DNA of 64,000 nt. Source: JBKHBT01 sp046542255. Lineage in GTDB: Bacteria; UBP14; UBA6098; JBKHBT01. The first letter of the stretch is position 1; each line of letters starts with the position of its first letter. This document shows, piece after piece, positions 26,594-35,233 of this stretch. Where the stretch lies: NCBI GenBank assembly GCA_046542255.1, contig JBKHBT010000007.1, forward strand, positions 1 through 64,000, written 5' to 3'. The notes below the pieces were generated by a model. That model saw only the letters and a program-made list of their open reading frames with translations. It did no database searches and was not told the origin of the DNA. Both the position numbers and the translations under genes were made by a program.

Positions 26594-28741
26594 ATGAGAA
26601 ATTATTATATTTCATGCGCTTTATTAGTAATTCTGGTCTCTTCATTATTTACTACTTCATTTGAAAAACCATACAAAGTTGATATTGTGAGCAAGATGCA
26701 GCTTCGAGCAATTATTCAAAGTGGCGCAAACATCGAAAATACAGGCAAAGATTGGGCAAAAATAAATGCCGATATAGATGCTAAAGAAGAGCTTATGTCA
26801 TTAGGTTTTGAACTAACCGAGCTTGTTGATACTTCAAGAATCAATATGCTTCAAACCAAAAGGCTTCTCGATTGGGGAAGCTATCATACTTATGCCGAGC
26901 TTACCTCATATCTTGCAGATATCGAATACGACTATCCATCTTTAGCAACTGTTTTTTCTATTGGCGAATCGGTCGAGGGAAGAGAGCTATGGTGTATCAA
27001 AATCTCTGATAATGTATCTACCGATGAATTCGAACCAGAGATTTGCTATATCTCGACAATACATGGCGATGAACCTGTAGGAACAGAACTGCTCCTGGCC
27101 CTCGCTGATTCCCTAACAAGAAATTATGGCGTTTGTAGCGATATTACTAGATTAGTCGATTCATGTGAAATATACCTTATACCACTTATGAATCCTGATG
27201 GCTATGTCGCCGGAAATCGGCAGAATGCAAATGGAGTAGACCTAAATAGAAATTTCCCCGTCCCAGATGGTGGAATTGGCGATGATGGCACATATACTAT
27301 TCAGACCGAAAACCAGAGAATCATAGATTTCTATGATTCAAGGTATATCAATTTTACAATCAATTTCCATACAGGTGCTCTTGTTGTCAATTATCCCTGG
27401 GACTATATTTCAGATGATAGCCCCGATCATGAACTCTATATCCAGAGAAGCCTGGATTATTCGACTCGAAATCTCCCAATGTACACTGGCTCCTTCCCAC
27501 AAGGCATAACCAATGGCTATGATTGGTATGAAGTGGACGGCACCATGCAGGACTGGACATATCACAACTTTGGAGATTTACATTTAACAGTCGAGCTTAA
27601 CAATACCAAATGGCCACCAGCTTCAGAATTGGATGAGCTTTGGGAAGACAACTATGAGGCGATTCTTTTCAATATCTCAAGGTCTTTGATGGGAGTCAAA
27701 GGAATAGTTACAGACTCCATAACTACTGAACCGCTCGGAGCTTTAGTTACAATAATCGATAATGACAAGAAAGTAAGATGTGATCCTGCTGTGGGCGATT
27801 ATCACAGACAGCTTCTGCCAGGAAGCTATAGCCTTCGTTTTGAATGCGATGGTTATTTTTCTAAAGATATTTCTATCGAAGTTCCGGATACTGGGGCTTC
27901 TATTTACCATATTATGTTAGCTCCATACAATACAGATACTCTGTACTTTTGCGATTTCGAAGATGATGACGGGTCTTTGAGAACGATATCCAGCATATAC
28001 TATCAGGACTGGCAGTGGGGTGCACCGATGTCGGGGCCGGGCGATGCTTATTCTGGTAGCAATGTCTGGGGAACGAGGCTTATGTATGATTATCACGATT
28101 CATCGCAATCGAGATTGGCTTTGGATATCGATTTATCAGGAATCGATAATGCCATTTTGACATTTTGGCAATGGCATAGATTCCAGGATAGCAATCTATA
28201 TGGATGGCATGACGGTGGAAATGTCAAATGGCATTCGGAAGGAATTACACAGCTTTTAATCCCTGATGGTGGGTATAATGGCACTATATCAGAGTATAAT
28301 CTACATATACCAGATGAGTTAGCTTTCGTAGGAGACAATGGTGGTTGGGAGAAAATTAGTGTGGATCTGAGTGACTATATTGGCGAGAGCGGCCAGATAT
28401 TTTTCGATTTTGGTTCTTCCAGCATAAATACCGAAGCTGGATGGTTCATCGATGATCTTTTGGTAGTAACAGCCTTACCACTTGAAATTTCCAGTGATAA
28501 TAAGCCAAAACCATCGAGTATTGGGGTTAAAGCCTACCCAAATCCATTTAACTCATCAGTTTCAATCGAATTGGATGGCCAGAAAAATGCCTGTATATAT
28601 GACCTTAATGGCAAATCTATCCACCAATTTGATGAAGCGATAGGCCATATCAATTGGCAACCGGAAAGAGATTTGCCATCAGGCGCTTATATTCTGAAAG
28701 TTGAGCAAAGGGAGTCAATAATTCTGATGTATATCAAATAA
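26594..28741 (+). CDS. Secreted M14 zinc carboxypeptidase with type IX sorting domain
   Basis: Exported metallocarboxypeptidase. ATG at 26594 gives the signal peptide MRNYYISCALLVILVSS; the longer frame would run inside tsaB. The M14 zinc ligands are seen in ISTIHGDEPVGTELLLA (HxxE) and INFHTGALVVNYPWDY, and the catalytic Glu in LHLTVELNNTKWPP; MNPDGYVAGNRQNANGVDLN is the substrate-binding block. A carboxypeptidase-regulatory-like domain (about 380-460), a jelly-roll domain and a C-terminal sorting domain (VKAYPNPFNSSVSIEL) follow. About 715 aa. It is likely cargo of the PorU/PorV route encoded earlier in the window. Confidence 0.9.
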   Translation: MRNYYISCALLVILVSSLFTTSFEKPYKVDIVSKMQLRAIIQSGANIENTGKDWAKINADIDAKEELMSLGFELTELVDTSRINMLQTKRLLDWGSYHTYAELTSYLADIEYDYPSLATVFSIGESVEGRELWCIKISDNVSTDEFEPEICYISTIHGDEPVGTELLLALADSLTRNYGVCSDITRLVDSCEIYLIPLMNPDGYVAGNRQNANGVDLNRNFPVPDGGIGDDGTYTIQTENQRIIDFYDSRYINFTINFHTGALVVNYPWDYISDDSPDHELYIQRSLDYSTRNLPMYTGSFPQGITNGYDWYEVDGTMQDWTYHNFGDLHLTVELNNTKWPPASELDELWEDNYEAILFNISRSLMGVKGIVTDSITTEPLGALVTIIDNDKKVRCDPAVGDYHRQLLPGSYSLRFECDGYFSKDISIEVPDTGASIYHIMLAPYNTDTLYFCDFEDDDGSLRTISSIYYQDWQWGAPMSGPGDAYSGSNVWGTRLMYDYHDSSQSRLALDIDLSGIDNAILTFWQWHRFQDSNLYGWHDGGNVKWHSEGITQLLIPDGGYNGTISEYNLHIPDELAFVGDNGGWEKISVDLSDYIGESGQIFFDFGSSSINTEAGWFIDDLLVVTALPLEISSDNKPKPSSIGVKAYPNPFNSSVSIELDGQKNACIYDLNGKSIHQFDEAIGHINWQPERDLPSGAYILKVEQRESIILMYIK

Positions 28742-28742
28742 T

Positions 28743-29771
28743 TTAGTCGATTTTGTATCTAAGAAGAGCTGCAACGCCTTTATTATTATCCAAAATCTTA
28801 TTTTCACCTGGAATAAATTCGACATGTGCAGATATCGATTCAGCTAAAGATGTCAGCTCTTCAGATAAATTCTCATCCAGGCCTTTTTTGATAAAGAGCG
28901 TATCGACCTGTCCCATTTGAAGAGCTTTCATAGTATCGACTATGCCGGCAGAAGCAAGGCCGCCTCTATAGACTTCTTGTCGAAGAATTGAGAGAGCTTT
29001 TTCTTCTTGCTGTCTTTCGAGTTTTTCCATTTCTGGGGTGATTTTTTTCAGAAAATCATCATCGTTGTCGCTTAGGTCCCAGGCAATTTTGCCCATAACC
29101 TTATCTTGTAGGTGTTTCGGAAGGTATTGTTCCAATTTGGATATTATTCTATCCCTTCCGGCAAGCAAGATTCTATTAATTTTGATATCTCTGAATATCT
29201 TATCAGCGTCTTCAGCAATATTTTTGACAAAATGTATAACCTGTTCTCGTCTTCTTCTTTGATAACGCATTTGTGACCAACCGCCCACTTTAGTTAAATG
29301 GAGAATATCGGTTTTCATCGAGTCCAAAGATTTGAGAGTTTTACCAGCGGCTAACAAGATTCTTGCGCCCGATGCATCTGCCATTAAAACCCCTATAGGC
29401 TCATACTCATCCAGCTCTAAAGCCAGGAGCCTAATATGTGCTTCATCATCCAAAATCATTATGGATTTTTCAGGCGGTTGCATAAGTTCGATGCCTTTTA
29501 TGTAATCTGAACCTAAGTCTGCGAAAAAAGCAATGCCCTGAGGCTTTTCATTCCAGATATTGTCTAAATAGTCATTCAAGAAAGATATAGAAGTTTCTAT
29601 GTAATCCTTTTGTTGATCATCGATATTTTCTGATAATTCATTAGCTTTTGTTTCTATCCACTTATCAACTTCTTCTTTTGACATATGAAGATCGATATAA
29701 ACCGAAAGAATTATTCTCTCATTTTCAGCCAATAGTGATAATTCTCTAAGGATGTCTTCCGATGCTCTCAT
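28743..29771 (-). CDS. Bacterial eRF1/Vms1-like (baeRF) protein
   Basis: A 342-aa protein resembling bacterial relatives of eukaryotic release factor eRF1 and of the Vms1 release-factor-like domain. The central segment has the loop KVGGWSQMRYQRRRREQ; GGWSQ (residues 163-167) occupies the place of the GGQ/GxxQ peptidyl-tRNA hydrolase loop. The C-terminal part (LASAGIVDTMKALQMGQVDTLFI) looks like the third eRF1/Pelota (L7Ae-like) domain, and the N-terminus is an alpha/beta domain. Bacterial members are proposed to act in ribosome rescue or stress, but function is largely untested. It converges on the M14 gene with a 1-bp gap. AAGGAT precedes the ATG. Confidence 0.7.
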   Translation of the reverse strand: MRASEDILRELSLLAENERIILSVYIDLHMSKEEVDKWIETKANELSENIDDQQKDYIETSISFLNDYLDNIWNEKPQGIAFFADLGSDYIKGIELMQPPEKSIMILDDEAHIRLLALELDEYEPIGVLMADASGARILLAAGKTLKSLDSMKTDILHLTKVGGWSQMRYQRRRREQVIHFVKNIAEDADKIFRDIKINRILLAGRDRIISKLEQYLPKHLQDKVMGKIAWDLSDNDDDFLKKITPEMEKLERQQEEKALSILRQEVYRGGLASAGIVDTMKALQMGQVDTLFIKKGLDENLSEELTSLAESISAHVEFIPGENKILDNNKGVAALLRYKID

Positions 29772-29793
29772 AATAAATATCCTTTGTTTAAAA

Positions 29794-30714
29794 TTAGAAT
29801 TGCTTTGTTTTTATAATGATTAATATAACCATAATAATCCATATGGTTATATTTATAAGGAACGATTTATCCTTGAAAAGAACCTTTTCCGGGTTTTCAC
29901 CCTGTTGACTGTGGAAAATCAGATATAGATATCTAAAAATTCCATAGAAAACAAATGGTATAGTAAGGCCAAGTGTTCTTGTACCAAAATGTTCTATCGT
30001 TTCGGGTGAAAATACATATAGTGTATAGGCCGTCATTGTAGCGGCAGTAAGCACGATAAGGAGGCTATCGAGAAATTTCATGGAATATTTCTTTAGTACC
30101 GGCCTTGTCGATTTACTTCTATCTATATTGGATAATTCTGCTCTTCTTTTTGCTGTAATAAGAAATAGCGCTAATAGCGAAGTGCAAACTAGAAGCCAGG
30201 AGGATATTTCGACATTTATAACAAATGCGCCACCAACAGCCCTTAGAACAAAACCCGCTGAAACTGCCATAAGATCCCAAATGACAATCTTTTTCAGCCA
30301 TATTGTGTATAATATATGTAGTATTATATAAGCGATGATAAGAATGAAAAATTCGGTATTAAGAAAATAAGACCAAATGCCAGAGCATATCCAAAGGCCA
30401 AAAGCCATAATGTATGCTAATGGCAAAGGCAAATTCCCAGAAGCTATAGGCCGGAATCTTTTGATGGGATGTTGTGTATCATTATTCTTATCCAAAATGT
30501 CATTAAAAAGATAAACTCCGCTGGCTGCCATACAAAAAACTATAAATGCATAGATGGTTGTGAGCAAGTAGTCTAATTGAAGAAAATACCCGGAAAAAAC
30601 GACACCTGCAAAAACAAATGTGTTTTTAACCCATTGATGCGGCCTGAGTGATTTTATAATTGCCTTTATCATATATTGAAAAATATAAGGCATACCCCTT
30701 TTATACAAGTACAT
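29794..30714 (-). CDS. UbiA-family prenyltransferase, decaprenyl-phosphate phosphoribosyltransferase-like
   Basis: Polytopic membrane enzyme of the UbiA superfamily. SLRPHQWVKNTFVFAG near the start is the typical opening of decaprenyl-phosphate 5-phosphoribosyltransferases (Mycobacterium Rv3806c type). The first aspartate motif is NDILDKNNDTQHPIKRFRP (NDxxDxxxD), and eight or nine hydrophobic helices follow. Such enzymes join phosphoribose to a polyprenyl phosphate to start arabinose/ribose-type glycans, so it may serve the cell-surface polysaccharides made upstream. The start is uncertain: ATG at 30714, 30693 or 30672 are all possible and none has a well spaced ribosome site. Confidence 0.8.
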   Translation of the reverse strand: MYLYKRGMPYIFQYMIKAIIKSLRPHQWVKNTFVFAGVVFSGYFLQLDYLLTTIYAFIVFCMAASGVYLFNDILDKNNDTQHPIKRFRPIASGNLPLPLAYIMAFGLWICSGIWSYFLNTEFFILIIAYIILHILYTIWLKKIVIWDLMAVSAGFVLRAVGGAFVINVEISSWLLVCTSLLALFLITAKRRAELSNIDRSKSTRPVLKKYSMKFLDSLLIVLTAATMTAYTLYVFSPETIEHFGTRTLGLTIPFVFYGIFRYLYLIFHSQQGENPEKVLFKDKSFLINITIWIIMVILIIIKTKQF

Positions 30715-30798
30715 TTTTCACAGAATAGAATAATTATGTGCTAAGTTGCATATTTGGCATAAAAATGGACATTATATGGTTCTTTATGCAAAATGGGC

Positions 30799-30828
30799 TT
30801 GACTTTATTGTTAAAAGTTATTTATTTT
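30799..30828 (+). promoter_or_regulatory. Promoter candidate for the rplU operon
   Basis: TTGACT at 30799-30804, an 18-bp spacer, TATTTT at 30823-30828, with the ribosome site AAGGAGG shortly after. It would drive rplU and the outer-membrane biogenesis genes behind it. Confidence 0.45.
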
Positions 30829-30860
30829 CTCTCTAAATATTTTTGTTAAGAAGGAGGAAA

Positions 30861-31268
30861 ATGTTTGCAATAGTTAACATAAAAGGCGATCAAGAAAGAT
30901 TAGAAATCGGTAGAAAGATTTTGGTGCCTTATATGTCAAAAAAGAATCCTGGTGATGAAATAATCCTTGAAAATGTGATGCTTTTATCCGATGGAGATGA
31001 AGTTGAAGTAGGACAACCATATATCGAAGGTTTAAGCTTCAAAACTAAAGTCGTAGATCATGCAAGAGGCAAAAAAGTTATCGCTTTCAAGAAGAAAAGG
31101 CGAACAGGCTATAAAAGAAAAATTGGCCATGTCCAAAAATATACAGAATTAGAAATTCTCGAGATGCTAAAAGGCCAGAAGGTAGTTGCATCCAAGCCTG
31201 CTGAAGAAAACAAACCACAAAATAATAATCAGAAAGAACAAGTTGACGAGTCACCCAAGGAGGGTTGA
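30861..31268 (+). CDS. rplU: Large ribosomal subunit protein bL21
   Basis: bL21 of the 50S subunit. ATG at 30861 is chosen because AAGGAGGA sits just upstream and the protein then begins MFAIVNIKGDQERLE, as bL21 does. The family signature KKRRTGYKRKIGHVQKYTELEI is interrupted only by normal variation. The last 30 residues (KPAEENKPQNNNQKEQ...) are an acidic, Asn/Gln-rich extension beyond the usual ~103 aa. Unusually, rpmA (bL27) does not follow; bamA begins 7 bp downstream. Confidence 0.95.
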   Translation: MFAIVNIKGDQERLEIGRKILVPYMSKKNPGDEIILENVMLLSDGDEVEVGQPYIEGLSFKTKVVDHARGKKVIAFKKKRRTGYKRKIGHVQKYTELEILEMLKGQKVVASKPAEENKPQNNNQKEQVDESPKEG

Positions 31269-31275
31269 TCGTCTA

Positions 31276-33648
31276 GTGAGACATTATATTAAATCTCTTT
31301 TACTACTGGTTGCTTGTATTTTGATCGCACAGGAGCCTGCAGCTTATTCTTTGCAGGAAGAAGGATTCATAAAGTCCATAGTTATTAATGGAAATGAGAC
31401 TACTTCCAGAGAATTAATTCTGTCCAGTACCGGTTTTTCTGTTGGAGATAAAATCACTGTTGCATCCTTGCAGCAAGGTGTCAAAAATCTTTATAAAGTC
31501 GGCCTATTCGAGGAAGTAGTAGTCGATTTGCAAAGCCGAGATGATGGATTGATTCTAATTATTGATCTGGAAGAGCTGCCAAGAGTTGGTGAAATTCTAT
31601 TCGAAGGCAATGACAAATTCAAAACCAGCGATCTCTTAGAAGAAATTAATATTTCTATAGGGCAGCCTATCAGGGAGCTGGATGTTTTTCAAGCAAAACG
31701 AAAGATGAAAGAGAAATACATCGAAGCTGGTTACAATCTTGCCGAAATTAAGCATGAGTACCTGCAAGCGAAGAATGACTCTATAGGTTCTGATAAACTC
31801 GTCTCGATCAAATTCATGATCGATGAAGGTAAAAAATCATATATCGAAGAGATTATTTTCCATGGTAATGATGCTTTCAAAGATAGCAAATTGGCCAGGC
31901 AATTCGATGAAACACATGAAAAGAAATTCATCATCAGAAAAGGCCGCTTCGACAGAAATGCTTTTGAAGAAGACATCGATTTAGTAATCGAATTTTATAA
32001 AAATAATGGATATCCTCTTGCCCAAATTGTAAGCGATACCTTTTATCATGATAATGAAAATCCAGAGAAGATTTTAATTGAAGTAGAGATAGATGAGGGC
32101 GGGAAGTATTATTTTGGCGATAGCTATACCGCTGGTAATGTAATCTTCAGGCAGAAAAAGATTCTCGATAATCTGACTTATGTTAAGGGTGATGAGTACA
32201 GTACAGAAAAACTAGATGAGTCACTATTTATGGTAATGGAACCTTATCAGGAAGACGGCTATATTTTCTCGAGAGCAGTGCCCAAGAAATCATTCAGAAA
32301 TGATTCTATCGACATTACATATGAAATATTTGAAGGACAAAAAGCTTATGTCCGCAAGGTTTTGATAGAAGGTAATGAAAAAACATTCGACAGGGTTATT
32401 CGTCGTGAACTGGCAATCAGGCCCGGCGATATTATGAAAAGAAGCCGGCTGATGCGTTCTCAAAGAAATGTTTACTATCTGAATTACTTCGAAGAAGTAG
32501 TTCCAGATGTGGTTATTTTGGAAGATGGACAGGTTGATCTTGTATTTGAGGTTATTGAAAAAAATAGCGGAAAATTCCAGGTCGGTGCGTCTTTTAATTC
32601 GCAGGATAAACTAATGGGTACAATAGATATCGGATGGCCGAATACTTTCGGACGGGGCTGGGATACAAATTTCCAATGGGAATTTGGTAAAGAAAGGACA
32701 AATATCGTTTTGGGATTTACTGATCCATGGTTCCTGGATACGCCAACTTCTGTGGGTATAGATCTTTATAGTAAATTATGGAGATGGACAAGCTATTATA
32801 CAGAACAGAAAGTCGGTGGTTCAGTTAGACTTGGACGAAGACTTAAATTCCCTGATGATTATTTTTCGATCTACGGAAGATATTCGCTTCAGCAGATAGA
32901 TTATTTCGATTTTTCCAGCAGCTACAACCCTTCTATGGCATATGACCTTAGGGTACAGGATTTCCCGAGACTGGAGTCTTCTATGCGAATGTCGATTATA
33001 AGAGATTCACGGGATTCGAGGCTTTTCGCTTCCAAAGGTAGCAAGAATTCCTATGCGATTGAAGGCGCTGGGCATTTCCTCGGCGGTGATATAGAATATC
33101 AATCTCAGGAAGTTAAATCAGATTGGTATATTCCGATATTTAAGTATCTGACCGTAGTTATTAAAGGAAGATTTCAGTTTGTAACCAATTGGGGCGGAAG
33201 CGAAAAGGATATTCCCTATGCCGAAAGGCTGATACCTGGTGGCGTTAGCTATGATGGCCAAATACGAGGCTATGCAGACCGCTCGATATCACCGATCGAT
33301 ACTGTCTATTACTATGATTCTACCGTCACACCCGACCCAAGTGGTAATTTACCATTGGTCGATGAGTCGTCATTTTTAGAAGGCGGAAGAGCTCTTTCAA
33401 TCTATACTGCCGAATTGAGAGTGCCTGTCAAGAAAGACCAATTATATTTTTCAATATTTGCAGATGCTGGAAACACATGGCTTTCAACAGAGAAAATGAG
33501 AATCGATGATTTATATAAGTCCGCTGGATTAGGTGTAAGATTTTCATTGCCAATGATCGGAGTTATGGGACTCGATTTCGGCTATGGATTCGATAGGCCT
33601 AATGGTGGAGATTGGGAATGGCATTTCCAAATAGGACCAGATATTTAA
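31276..33648 (+). CDS. bamA: Outer membrane protein assembly factor BamA
   Basis: Omp85-family protein that inserts beta-barrels into the outer membrane. GTG at 31276 is preferred: AAGGAGGG lies at 31256-31263 and the product begins with a signal peptide (KSLLLLVACILIAQ). POTRA domains follow in series (IKSIVINGNETTS; VGEILFEGNDKFKT; IEEIIFHGNDAFKD; YFGDSYTAGNVIF; VRKVLIEGNEKTFD), then the barrel with GWPNTFGRGWDTNFQWEFG, RLIPGGVSYDGQIRGY near the VRGY region, and the final GYGFDRPNGGDWEWHFQIG. About 790 aa. It heads a classic bamA-skp-lpxD-lpxC/fabZ run. Confidence 0.96.
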   Translation: MRHYIKSLLLLVACILIAQEPAAYSLQEEGFIKSIVINGNETTSRELILSSTGFSVGDKITVASLQQGVKNLYKVGLFEEVVVDLQSRDDGLILIIDLEELPRVGEILFEGNDKFKTSDLLEEINISIGQPIRELDVFQAKRKMKEKYIEAGYNLAEIKHEYLQAKNDSIGSDKLVSIKFMIDEGKKSYIEEIIFHGNDAFKDSKLARQFDETHEKKFIIRKGRFDRNAFEEDIDLVIEFYKNNGYPLAQIVSDTFYHDNENPEKILIEVEIDEGGKYYFGDSYTAGNVIFRQKKILDNLTYVKGDEYSTEKLDESLFMVMEPYQEDGYIFSRAVPKKSFRNDSIDITYEIFEGQKAYVRKVLIEGNEKTFDRVIRRELAIRPGDIMKRSRLMRSQRNVYYLNYFEEVVPDVVILEDGQVDLVFEVIEKNSGKFQVGASFNSQDKLMGTIDIGWPNTFGRGWDTNFQWEFGKERTNIVLGFTDPWFLDTPTSVGIDLYSKLWRWTSYYTEQKVGGSVRLGRRLKFPDDYFSIYGRYSLQQIDYFDFSSSYNPSMAYDLRVQDFPRLESSMRMSIIRDSRDSRLFASKGSKNSYAIEGAGHFLGGDIEYQSQEVKSDWYIPIFKYLTVVIKGRFQFVTNWGGSEKDIPYAERLIPGGVSYDGQIRGYADRSISPIDTVYYYDSTVTPDPSGNLPLVDESSFLEGGRALSIYTAELRVPVKKDQLYFSIFADAGNTWLSTEKMRIDDLYKSAGLGVRFSLPMIGVMGLDFGYGFDRPNGGDWEWHFQIGPDI

Positions 33649-33672
33649 ACATTTTATAAAAGGAGGCTCGAA

Positions 33673-34188
33673 ATGAGACGAGTTTTATTACTATCAATTG
33701 CCATGATTTTGGCTACAATAGCATTATCCGCCGATATCAGAATTGCGTATTATGACAGTGAGCAGATCAGGAATGACTGGTCAGAATTTCGCGATGCACA
33801 GGGAAAATTTGACAAAGAAATGGTAGAATACGAAGCTGAAGCGGATTCAATGCAGAATGAGCTTATGGAACTTAGAGCTGATTATGAAAAGCAATCTATG
33901 ATGCTATCTGATGATAAAAGAGTCGAAAAAGAGAAAATTATCATGCAGAAGCAGCAGGAATATCAGGCATTTTTGCAGCAGGTTTTCGGTGAAGGTGGCC
34001 TCGCAGAGCAAAGAAACCAAAAGCTAACTGAGCCACTTGTGGAAAAAATCAGCGTTGTATTGCAAGAAATGGCAAACACAGAAGGTTATTCACTTATACT
34101 GGATGCTTCTGGAGCAGTTAATAATATCGCATATATCGATGAATCATTAGATATTACAGATAAAGTCGTGGAGGAACTAAAAAACTAA
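33673..34188 (+). CDS. OmpH/Skp-family periplasmic chaperone
   Basis: A 171-aa periplasmic coiled-coil chaperone that holds unfolded outer-membrane proteins. Signal peptide MRRVLLLSIAMILATIALSA, the start of the mature domain IRIAYYDSEQIRNDW (family: I.yvd.e.v), a long charged helical region (about 45-110), then VLQEMANTEGYSLILDASG, typical of OmpH. AAAGGAGG precedes the ATG. It lies between bamA and lpxD, as skp commonly does. Confidence 0.9.
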   Translation: MRRVLLLSIAMILATIALSADIRIAYYDSEQIRNDWSEFRDAQGKFDKEMVEYEAEADSMQNELMELRADYEKQSMMLSDDKRVEKEKIIMQKQQEYQAFLQQVFGEGGLAEQRNQKLTEPLVEKISVVLQEMANTEGYSLILDASGAVNNIAYIDESLDITDKVVEELKN

Positions 34189-34190
34189 AA

Positions 34191-35204
34191 ATGTTACTTG
34201 CTGATATTGCCAAAAAATTAGACCTTAAAGTAACCGGGAATGGAAACGTAGAAATCTCCGGGGTCAATTCTATAAATAATGTCAAAAGTGATCAAATCAC
34301 TTTCCTGAGATCATCAAAATATGCAAAGCATCTTGTTGATAGAAAACCTGGTGCCATTATTCTAAGAGAAAAAGACGATGTTTTTGAAAGAGATTTCCCA
34401 AAGCTCTATTCATCCGATCCGGAATTCAGCTTTCTGGAAGTAATCAAGATTTTCCATCCTCAGGTAAGGTTCGAAGACAAAATTTCCGATACAGCAATTA
34501 TTTCAAAAACAGCTACAATCGGAACAGATGCCTTCATAGGTGCTTTCGTTTCAATCGGGGACGGAGCGATTATTGGTGATAATGCATGGATAAACTCTAA
34601 TGTCAGTATAGACAAAAATGTCAAAATTGGAAATGATGTAAAAATCCATTCGAATGTTACAATATACAAAGAATGCGAAATTGGCGATGATGTTACCATC
34701 CATGCGAATTCGGTTATCGGCTCTGATGGTTTTGGGTATCTCAAAAGAGATAAGCAATACAAAATTCCGCAATTGGGTAATGTAATAATTGGCAATGATG
34801 TTGAAATTGGCTCAAATGTCTCTATCGACAGGGCAACCTTTGGTTCAACAATTATCGAGGATAATGTCAAGATTGATAATTTAGTCCAAATCGCTCATAA
34901 TTGTAAAGTCGGTGAGTCCACAGCAATTAGTGCTCAGGTTGGACTTTCCGGGCATACAGTAATTGGCAAAGATTGTCTTATAGGCGGACAAGTTGGCTTT
35001 GCCGGCCATCTAAAAATCGGCGATGAATCCATAATCTATGCCCAATCAGGCATTGCAAAGTCATTTCCACCCAGGTCGACTGTCTTCGGCACTCCGGGAA
35101 AGAATTTCAAACAGTATAAGGCCGAGATGATGGCGATAGCAAGGCTTCCGCGCTATATTGAAAGAATAAAGGAAATCGACAAGAAAATCAAAGATTTAGA
35201 ATAG
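34191..35204 (+). CDS. lpxD: UDP-3-O-(3-hydroxyacyl)glucosamine N-acyltransferase
   Basis: Third enzyme of lipid A synthesis, adding the N-linked acyl chain. The N-terminal uridine-binding domain (ISGVNSINNVKSDQITFL) precedes a left-handed parallel beta-helix built from hexapeptide repeats (IGDDVTIHANSVIGSDGFGY; VEIGSNVSIDRATFGSTII; IDNLVQIAHNCKVG). The His in AHNC is the catalytic base in the family. Length, 337 aa, is normal. It starts 2 bp after the ompH stop. Confidence 0.96.
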   Translation: MLLADIAKKLDLKVTGNGNVEISGVNSINNVKSDQITFLRSSKYAKHLVDRKPGAIILREKDDVFERDFPKLYSSDPEFSFLEVIKIFHPQVRFEDKISDTAIISKTATIGTDAFIGAFVSIGDGAIIGDNAWINSNVSIDKNVKIGNDVKIHSNVTIYKECEIGDDVTIHANSVIGSDGFGYLKRDKQYKIPQLGNVIIGNDVEIGSNVSIDRATFGSTIIEDNVKIDNLVQIAHNCKVGESTAISAQVGLSGHTVIGKDCLIGGQVGFAGHLKIGDESIIYAQSGIAKSFPPRSTVFGTPGKNFKQYKAEMMAIARLPRYIERIKEIDKKIKDLE

Positions 35205-35233
35205 ATTTCATAGCAGAATGTAAAGAAGGTTCT

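Noticed and set aside
34460..34870. 136-codon minus-strand frame
   Set aside because: Antisense shadow of the hexapeptide repeats of lpxD; its repetitive Ile/Ser pattern simply mirrors them.
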